Positions 61,645 to 64,000 of a DNA stretch of 64,000 bases are shown piece after piece. A program made the position numbers and the translations under genes. This stretch comes from Colocasia esculenta (Eukaryota > Streptophyta > Magnoliopsida > Alismatales > Araceae): contig CM024758.1 in the NCBI GenBank assembly GCA_014218235.1, forward strand, positions 73,108,206 through 73,172,205. The letters run 5' to 3'. Below the pieces are notes generated by a model. That model did not search any database and was not told the origin of the DNA. It saw only the letters and a program-made list of their open reading frames with translations. The stretch's first letter is position 1. The number at the start of each line of letters is the position of its first letter.

Positions 61645-62487
61645 ATGTACAATGACTACTGCCATGTTAATAAGCTTCTTGAAGTTCAGCTTGGTCAGTT
61701 TCGGTCTGCAGTCTATGATCTCAGGACTAAACACCCACTCAATGTCCCCCTTCAGGTTGACTTTGCCACCATGAAGATGCCTGAATTCAAGCTTCTCCCT
61801 CAGTTGCACTTTCTACTCATGGACTTTGATGTGGGTCCAATCATTTTTGAGAGGTTTGCTAGAGTCAAAGATAGAGTTTTTGTTCAGAAAGGAGCCCCTT
61901 TAGCATTCCATCATTTTCTATTCCGAGAATATCACAGGGGTTACATTAAGTCTTCTGTTTTAGCCCCTCTGCTCGCTGAATCAGAGAGATTCTTCTCCTC
62001 TGAATGGTGTAAGGTATACCATCAGGCTGCTCTCCAGCTGAATCAGTTAAATTCTTCCTTAGTCAAGTCAGATCAACCAATCCTTACTCCTGAGCAGTTC
62101 ATGGATCTCAACTCCATCAACCTAGTTTCAGATCCTTATTCTATTTGGGTTGAGAGATTCAAGATTTTTGAAGCTCTGAAGAAAGAACTGAAGGCTCACA
62201 ATCTGTATTATCCAATCTCCATAGACAAGTTCCTTCAGCATGCTAGTTTTGGAACTACTGGATTCTACCAATTGTCTCTTAGTGGTGCTGAATACACCCA
62301 GTTTATTGAAGATCAGCAACAGCTTGACATCAAGAGACTCAGTCCAGAAATGGGGCCTTCCTATAATATTAGCTGGGGTGTCTTTAAGAATTTTTTGAAG
62401 AGCAGGAAGTCCAAGCTTGGCAGATTATTACTCGCCATGATTCACTTCTGTCTCCTGCCTTCTATATTTCTCACCCTCACTAATTAA
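61645..62487 (+). CDS. Post-pol ORF, carboxyl part, 280 codons open
   Basis: The open frame from 61645 (non-ATG region, so more likely an inner piece of the larger ORF) to the stop at 62487 reads like a folded protein, with KMPEFKLLPQLHFLLMDFD and FHHFLFREYHRGYIKSS. A hydrophobic end (LLLAMIHFCLLPSIFLTLTN) could be a membrane anchor, but it is short. The preceding frame 61277-61630 carries SKTKDQWARSNKALYRKL and is separated by a stop. No family was recognised. It sits just before the polypurine tract, so it belongs to the element. Confidence 0.5.
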   Translation: MYNDYCHVNKLLEVQLGQFRSAVYDLRTKHPLNVPLQVDFATMKMPEFKLLPQLHFLLMDFDVGPIIFERFARVKDRVFVQKGAPLAFHHFLFREYHRGYIKSSVLAPLLAESERFFSSEWCKVYHQAALQLNQLNSSLVKSDQPILTPEQFMDLNSINLVSDPYSIWVERFKIFEALKKELKAHNLYYPISIDKFLQHASFGTTGFYQLSLSGAEYTQFIEDQQQLDIKRLSPEMGPSYNISWGVFKNFLKSRKSKLGRLLLAMIHFCLLPSIFLTLTN

Positions 62488-62677
62488 TAAGATTTGCACT
62501 CTTGGCTCCCATTTATCTTTGTCTCTTTCTTCCCATTTTTTCTTCTACTTCCTTATTCATTTTGCTTAATGACAAAAAGAGGGAGAAAACATTCTGAAAT
62601 ACATACTTCAAAAATTATCCAGCACATTTATTTCAGCTTTTTCATATATATAGTTTTTAATGTTTTGTCATCACTAG

Positions 62678-62689
62678 AAAGGGGGAGAT
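62678..62689 (+). other. Polypurine tract of the Sirevirus-like element
   Basis: AAAGGGGGAGAT immediately precedes the 3' LTR start TGATGATCAG. It resembles the tract conserved in Sireviruses. Confidence 0.9.
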
Positions 62690-63529
62690 TGATGATCAGT
62701 CTATCTCCATATAATTTGTTAATTATTATATATATTTTTGGTGATTAACAAAACTCTAGAAATTATTGACTAACATTGTTTTCTAAAGTTTGTCAACAGG
62801 TCTCAAATAAAACAAACTCAGTAAGTCATCTACACTCATTGTTATTTGAAGTCAATTGCATATAATTTGTCTAAGTCTACATCGATATCACATTAGAACA
62901 TCGATTTTGGTTCTACATCGACTTCATATTAGAACATCGATTTTTGTTCTACATTGACTTCACATTAGAACATCGATTTTGGTTCTACATCGACTTCATA
63001 TTAGAACATCGATTTTGGTTTTTCATCGACCTCACAATAGAACATTGATTTCGGTTCTACATCGACTTCATATTAGAACATCGATTTTGGTTCTACATCG
63101 ACTTCATATTAGAACATCGACTTCATATTAGAACATCGACTTCATATTAGAACATCGACTTTATTTAGAACATTGATTTAAATTGAACATCGATTTCAGT
63201 TCAACATCGATTTATTGGAACATCAATTTACTTGAACATCGATTTTGGTTCAACATCGATTTTACTTGAACAATGATTTCAGTTCAACATCGATTTCATC
63301 TAAGAACATCGACTCCACTTAAAACAACGACTTCATTTGAACATCGATTTGAGTCAAACATCGATTTCAGTTCAACAACAATTTCATTTGAACATCGACT
63401 TTAGTCAAACATCGATTTCAGTTCAACAACGATTTCACTTGAACATCGACTTCGGTTAAATAATGATTTCATACAGAACATCGACTTCACTCCATACATC
63501 GATTATGCTTCAACATCAACTACATCTAT
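62690..63529 (+). repeat. 3' LTR of the Sirevirus-like element, truncated
   Basis: The segment aligns with 51446-52240 of the 5' LTR and then stops abruptly after TACATCTATA, where the 5' LTR goes on with CATGGATTATG and the sequence here goes on with CTAGCCATATC. About 1.4 kb of LTR is missing. Confidence 0.87.
62875..63170. repeat. 36-bp tandem repeat in the 3' LTR
   Basis: This is the same TTAGAACATCGATTT and TACATCGACTTCA units as in the 5' LTR, with a different local copy pattern: a short 18-bp unit repeats three times at about 63110-63165. Degenerate units continue to 63529. Confidence 0.88.
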
Positions 63530-64000
63530 ACTAGCCATATCTTTAATACTCAATCCCTGACAAATCTTTCTACTGAATCATCACAAATTACCATTTACCA
63601 ATTGAATAACTTATCTTCGGAATCCTCAGAAAACTTAAGCCAACACTCAACTTCCTCTATTCTTTCTATAACAATCTGCTCACATCTGCACACACTTTTA
63701 CTGATCTTTATACCAAATTTCCTATCACTATTATCACATGTAACAACATTATTCTCAAACTTGCTGCTACAAATTAGTACTCTTCTAGTCATCTGTACTG
63801 AAAATCAATTCTATTCATACAATCATCTCTATCCTTCAGAACACTAGTCATCCTACTATTTGTCTTACTTTCCAATATTTATTAACACAAGTAACAAATA
63901 CCTCAAAAATCTCTACTATAATTTCTTCAATCTCTATAGCTGAGAACCTTTACACATATGTATCTTTCTGTAACAAACTCGCATATTGATATAACCACAT
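63530..64000 (-). mobile_element. Pyrimidine-rich sequence, probably interior of W resumed
   Basis: The composition and word use resemble 46846-47905 and 50501-51445, and no gene motif is present. Whether it truly continues W cannot be settled from the window because the Sirevirus target duplication is lost on this side. Confidence 0.35.

Larger units (their letters stand above)
51446..63529 (+). mobile_element. Sirevirus-like Ty1/copia retrotransposon with extra 3' ORF region
   Basis: Elements in order are a 2.2-kb 5' LTR, an initiator-Met primer-binding site, gag with two zinc knuckles, protease, integrase, RT and RNase H (copia order), about 3.6 kb of further coding-like sequence, the polypurine tract AAAGGGGGAGA and a cut 3' LTR. 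This architecture fits Sireviruses (SIRE1 group). Multiple stops and frame changes make it non-autonomous. The two LTRs look about 95 percent identical over the shared 0.8 kb. Confidence 0.9.

Overview
The window looks like gene-poor, repeat-rich nuclear DNA of a flowering plant. Almost all of it is LTR retrotransposon sequence, and I found no convincing host gene, rRNA or tRNA. The evidence for a plant is a Ty3 chromovirus with long LTRs, a Sirevirus-type Ty1/copia element with an extra open reading frame after pol, initiator-Met tRNA primer-binding sites, and solo LTRs with 5-bp target duplications. The species cannot be named from this. Family names rest on motifs read by eye, not on searches. 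Letters (V, X, Y, Z, S, W, T) are labels used only here.

Base layer: a tandem array of about 690-bp monomers occupies 28151-32452, 36012-36138 and 39744-40377. The Ty3 element Z (plus strand, 3' part 21346-28150, with RT, RNase H, integrase, chromodomain-like tail and 2.7-kb 3' LTR) ends exactly at the start of the array and probably inserted into it. Two solo LTRs of one family (S1 32453-36011, S2 36139-39743) also inserted into the array, in opposite orientations. A truncated relative (S3) lies at 41169-44096.

Left part (1-21345): a large non-autonomous element X (minus strand) interrupts the gag gene of Z at 21345/21346. X has a CA-rich interior with no recognisable pol (1946-6357), a primer-binding site at 6341-6356, and two damaged LTRs. 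Its 5' LTR holds two later insertions. One is a complete element of 9.6 kb with 4.1-kb LTRs that encodes only a broken gag (6941-16572, minus strand, of the TR-GAG type). The other is a solo LTR Y (17004-19397). A second, truncated Y copy lies in X at 5376 onward, and another LTR (V, 1-878) abuts the X 3' LTR.

Right part (44097-64000): the LTR of a second pol-less element W (minus strand, 44097-46845) is followed by its pyrimidine-rich interior. That interior is interrupted by a solo LTR T (47906-50500, perfect ACAAA duplication) and by a 12-kb Sirevirus-like Ty1/copia element (51446-63529). The copia element carries gag, protease, integrase, RT and RNase H, all with disabling changes, then about 3.6 kb of additional coding-like sequence before its polypurine tract. 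Its 3' LTR is cut off at 63529.

The signal that best deserves follow-up is a short hairpin found at a similar distance (about 345-420 bp) from the 3' end of the LTR in at least five otherwise diverged LTR families. Its stem changes on both sides together (GAGTCT/AGACTC versus GAGCCT/AGGCTC), which suggests selection for an RNA or DNA structure.
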